From Burkholderiales bacterium (GTDB lineage Bacteria; Pseudomonadota; Gammaproteobacteria; Burkholderiales; Burkholderiaceae_C): a stretch of 56,850 nucleotides of DNA. Below are positions 56,367 through 56,850 of the stretch, in pieces. The stretch covers positions 1 to 56,850 of the forward strand of contig JACPUE010000022.1 of NCBI GenBank assembly GCA_016192425.1, read 5' to 3'. How positions within the stretch are numbered: the first letter of the stretch is position 1; every line of letters starts with the position of its first letter. The translations under genes were made by a program, and so were the position numbers. The notes below the pieces were generated by a model, which ran no database searches, was not told where the DNA came from, and was given only the letters and a program-made list of their open reading frames with translations.

Positions 56367-56850
56367 AGCCTCTGCACAACACGCGCCGGTGCGCATCGGC
56401 ATCGTCTCCATCAGCGACCGCGCCAGCACCGGCGTGTACGAAGACAAGGGCCTGCCCGCGCTGCAGGACTGGCTGGCACGCGCGCTGCAAAACCCCATCG
56501 AGTTCGTCCCCCGCCTGATCCCCGACGAGCGCGAACGCATCAGCGCCACGCTGATCGAGCTGGTGGACCAGCACCACTGCAGCCTGGTGCTGACCACCGG
56601 CGGCACCGGCCCCGCCCTGCGCGACGTGACCCCCGAAGCCACCCTGGCCGTGGCCCACAAGGAGATGCCCGGTTTTGGCGAGCAAATGCGCCAGATCAGC
56701 CTGCGCTTTGTGCCCACCGCCATCCTTTCACGCCAGGTGGCGGTGATCCGGCACCAAAGCCTCATCATCAACCTGCCCGGCCAGCCCAAGGCCATTGCCG
56801 AAACGCTGGAAGGCCTGAAGGACGCGAACGGCCAGCCGCTGGTGCCCGGC
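56359..56850 (+). CDS. mog: Molybdopterin adenylyltransferase, partial at window end
   Basis: The frame from ATG 56359 runs off the window after 164 residues. It reads VRIGIVSISDRASTGVYEDKG, CSLVLTTGGTGPALRDVTPE and ILSRQVAVIRHQSLIINLPG, the MogA/MoaB family that adenylates molybdopterin before molybdenum insertion. The TTGGTGPxxRD motif is present. The last ~20-30 residues lie outside. Overlaps the yjgA end by 8 bp. Its product is needed by NasA. Confidence 0.92.
   Translation, partial: MTEASAQHAPVRIGIVSISDRASTGVYEDKGLPALQDWLARALQNPIEFVPRLIPDERERISATLIELVDQHHCSLVLTTGGTGPALRDVTPEATLAVAHKEMPGFGEQMRQISLRFVPTAILSRQVAVIRHQSLIINLPGQPKAIAETLEGLKDANGQPLVPG

Overview
The window is high-GC DNA whose gene content and intergenic repeats fit a betaproteobacterium of the family Comamonadaceae (Acidovorax/Alicycliphilus/Comamonas-like). 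The order tig-clpP-clpX-lon, a NasT/NrtABC/NirBD/NasA nitrate assimilation cluster, HpnC, and a dispersed ~60 bp repeat that I recall from Acidovorax-type genomes all point that way. The assignment is inference, not a database match.

Layout. (1) 1-6400, minus strand: tRNA-Gly, then the protein quality-control block tig, clpP, clpX, lon, with tRNA-Leu upstream of tig. (2) 6500-14600: a two-gene RND efflux operon behind a probable TetR-type operator, then hpnC, sdaA and an orphan amino-acid-type binding protein. (3) 14700-28700: the nitrate/nitrite assimilation region: nasT (ANTAR antiterminator), two decayed genes (Fic and ArgP-like LysR remnants), nrtABC (nrtA carries a one-base frameshift), a CBS-domain protein, a small exported protein, nirB, nirD, nasA and narK. 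(4) 28700-36700: a potassium/phosphate module: a KdpD/KdpE-like two-component pair, kup, two tandem alkaline phosphatases and a secreted protein. (5) 36800-43200: a second nitrite-related block: two PP2C phosphatase-protein kinase fusion proteins flanking the nitrite channel gene nirC, then ybiB and the siroheme gene cobA. (6) 43200-56850: mixed housekeeping and accessory genes (secreted proteins, FAD oxidoreductase, rpsU, yqeY, alcohol dehydrogenase with a divergent LysR, a rearranged LysR remnant beside a tartrate/malate dehydrogenase, patatin-like lipoprotein, pmbA, yjgA, and mog running off the end).

How it works together. Nitrate would enter through NrtABC and NarK, be reduced by NasA (molybdopterin; mog is nearby) to nitrite, and by NirBD (siroheme from CobA) to ammonium; NirC would move nitrite. 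Sigma-54 -24/-12 elements lie upstream of nasT, nrtA, nirB and nirC, and one on the opposite strand upstream of the first kinase-phosphatase gene. NtrC-type GCAC-N7-GTGC dyads lie near nasT and nrtA. The nrt transcript has a leader with a hairpin carrying an ANTAR-type hexaloop and an intrinsic terminator, matching NasT control. The most notable observations are the paired PP2C-kinase fusions around nirC with back-to-back sigma-54 promoters, the kdpDE-like pair wired to kup through matching 11-bp direct repeats, and a 121-bp micro-inversion that breaks a LysR gene and restores its frame when reversed.
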